Source of the DNA: Leucobacter sp.
Lineage (GTDB): Bacteria; Actinomycetota; Actinomycetes; Actinomycetales; Microbacteriaceae
Reading direction: 5' to 3'
Assembly: GCA_031178565.1 (NCBI GenBank)
Contig: JAPSIU010000036.1
Location: forward strand, 9,329-15,502
DNA: 6,174 nucleotides
Shown here: in pieces, positions 5,094 through 6,174 of the stretch
How positions within the stretch are numbered: position 1 is the stretch's first letter
Layout of the letters: the number at the start of each line of letters is the position of its first letter
Translations under genes and position numbers: made by a program
The notes under the pieces: generated by a model
Databases searched by the model: none
What the model was told of the DNA's origin: nothing
Seen by the model: the letters and a program-made list of their open reading frames with translations, nothing else

Positions 5094-6174
5094 TCAGCCC
5101 CGCATCACGAAGGGGTCGGAGACGGGTCCCTCGTCGGTGTTGATCCACACGCTCTTCAACCGGGTGTACTCGTACATCGACTCGATGCCGTGCTCGATGC
5201 CCACGCCCGAGTTCTTGAAGCCCTGGCGGGGCGACATCGGCGACATGGCGCGGTAGGTGTTCACCCAGATGGTGCCGGCGTCGATGCGGCGCGCGAGCCG
5301 ATGGGCGCGGGCGAGGTTCTGCGTCCAGACGCCCGCCGCGAGGCCGTACTCGGTGTCGTTGGCGAGTGCGACCAGCTCGTCCTCGTGCTCGAACGGCATG
5401 ATCGCCGCGACGGGCCCGAAGATCTCCTCGCGCACCACCCGCATGTCGTTGTTCACGTCGGTGAGCACGGTGGGGGCGTAGTAGTAGCCGGGCAGCTCGA
5501 GGCCGTCGGGTCGCCCGCCGCCGGTGTGCACGGTCGCGCCCTCCGAGGCGCCGAGCCGCACGTACGAATCGACCTTGTTCAGCTGGTCGGAGAAGGCGAG
5601 CGGCCCCAACTCGGTCTCGTCGGCGAGCGGATCGCCGATCCGGATCGACCGCGCCCGCTCCGTGACCCGCTCGAGCAGCTCGTCGTACACGGCCTTGTGG
5701 GCGAAGACGCGGCTGCCCGCGATGCAGGTCTGCCCGCCCGCCGCGTAGATGCCGGCGACGACGCCCATCGCGGCGTTCGCGACGTTCGCGTCGTCGAACA
5801 CGATGTTGGGGCTCTTGCCGCCGAGCTCGAGGGTGCAGCCGATGAAGCGCGCAGCCGCCTCGCTCGCGATGCGGGAGCCGGTGGCGGTCGATCCGGTGAA
5901 CGAGATCTTCGCGAGCGCGGGGTGGCTCACGAGGGGCGCGCCGGCCTCGGCGCCCAGCCCGGTGACCACGTTCATCACGCCCGCCGGGAAGCCCGCCTCG
6001 AGCGCGAGCTCGGCGAGGCGCAGGATCGTGCGCGAGGTGTACTCGCTGGGCTTGATGACCACGGTGTTGCCCGCGGCCAGCGCCGGGGCGAGCTTCGAGG
6101 TGGTGAGGGTGAGGGGCGAGTTCCAGGGTGTGATGACGCCCACGACGCCGAGGGGTTCGCGCTGCGTATAGTTG
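5094..6174 (-). CDS. Aldehyde dehydrogenase (NAD(P)-dependent, 5' end cut by window edge)
   Basis: Oxidises an aldehyde to the acid. The frame is open to the window edge and gives 359 residues of a family usually about 480-500 long, so roughly the first 130 are missing. The visible part begins NYTQREPLGVVGVITPWNSP, an internal ALDH segment; the GTG at 6141-6143 inside it is not a start. Also visible are the cofactor-contact KPSEYTS, FTGSTATG, the general base Glu in LELGGKSPN (codon 5826-5828), the nucleophilic Cys in GGQTCIAGSR (codon 5724-5726) and EEIFGPV, so the catalytic machinery is intact. Near the C-terminus the common PFGG motif reads SPRQGFKNSGVG. The gene precedes the tautomerase and LLM oxygenase, so it probably oxidises an aldehyde formed in their pathway. 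Semialdehyde or hydroxymuconic-type substrates are possible, but the substrate cannot be read from sequence. Confidence 0.95.
   Translation of the reverse strand, partial: NYTQREPLGVVGVITPWNSPLTLTTSKLAPALAAGNTVVIKPSEYTSRTILRLAELALEAGFPAGVMNVVTGLGAEAGAPLVSHPALAKISFTGSTATGSRIASEAAARFIGCTLELGGKSPNIVFDDANVANAAMGVVAGIYAAGGQTCIAGSRVFAHKAVYDELLERVTERARSIRIGDPLADETELGPLAFSDQLNKVDSYVRLGASEGATVHTGGGRPDGLELPGYYYAPTVLTDVNNDMRVVREEIFGPVAAIMPFEHEDELVALANDTEYGLAAGVWTQNLARAHRLARRIDAGTIWVNTYRAMSPMSPRQGFKNSGVGIEHGIESMYEYTRLKSVWINTDEGPVSDPFVMRG

Noticed and set aside
5094..6143. A GTG at 6141-6143 as the start of the aldehyde dehydrogenase.
   Set aside because: The codons before it continue the normal internal ALDH sequence (REPLGV before VGVITPWN), so the gene runs off the window.

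Overview
The window is G+C-rich throughout with tightly packed genes, Shine-Dalgarno-type starts and protein motifs typical of high-G+C Gram-positive bacteria. It looks like chromosomal DNA of an actinobacterium, plausibly of the Microbacteriaceae type; the family-level guess is inference. Every gene lies on the minus strand, so transcription runs from position 6174 towards 1.

Region A (6174 to 3810) is a small catabolic-looking gene set. It holds the C-terminal three quarters of an NAD(P)-dependent aldehyde dehydrogenase cut by the window edge, a 67-residue 4-oxalocrotonate tautomerase-like protein 6 nt downstream, and a full luciferase-like (LLM class) flavin-dependent monooxygenase 27 nt further on. 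The combination of FMNH2-dependent oxygenase and aldehyde dehydrogenase recalls N-heterocycle ring-cleavage pathways (trigonelline, pyridine). The substrate cannot be read from the sequence, and no flavin reductase is visible.

Region B (3809 to 3529) is the only sizeable non-coding stretch. It carries a possible weak terminator hairpin, a candidate promoter, a canonical FMN riboswitch (RFN element) with an extra hairpin in the P6 loop, and a possible 13-codon leader ORF whose Shine-Dalgarno sequence touches the riboswitch P1 helix.

Region C (3528 to 1) is a complete-looking riboflavin biosynthesis operon, ribD-ribE-ribBA-ribH. The ribD/ribE and ribE/ribBA junctions overlap (TGATG and ATGA) and ribH follows after 25 nt; only the last few residues of RibH are cut by the window edge. 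Together the enzymes convert GTP and ribulose 5-phosphate to riboflavin, apart from the separate dephosphorylation step, with FMN feedback through the riboswitch.

The core content is conventional. The points most worth checking are the leader ORF and its possible coupling role, the unusual active-site positions of the tautomerase, and whether the LLM oxygenase set is functionally tied to flavin supply next door. I saw no mobile elements, CRISPR arrays, tRNA or rRNA genes.
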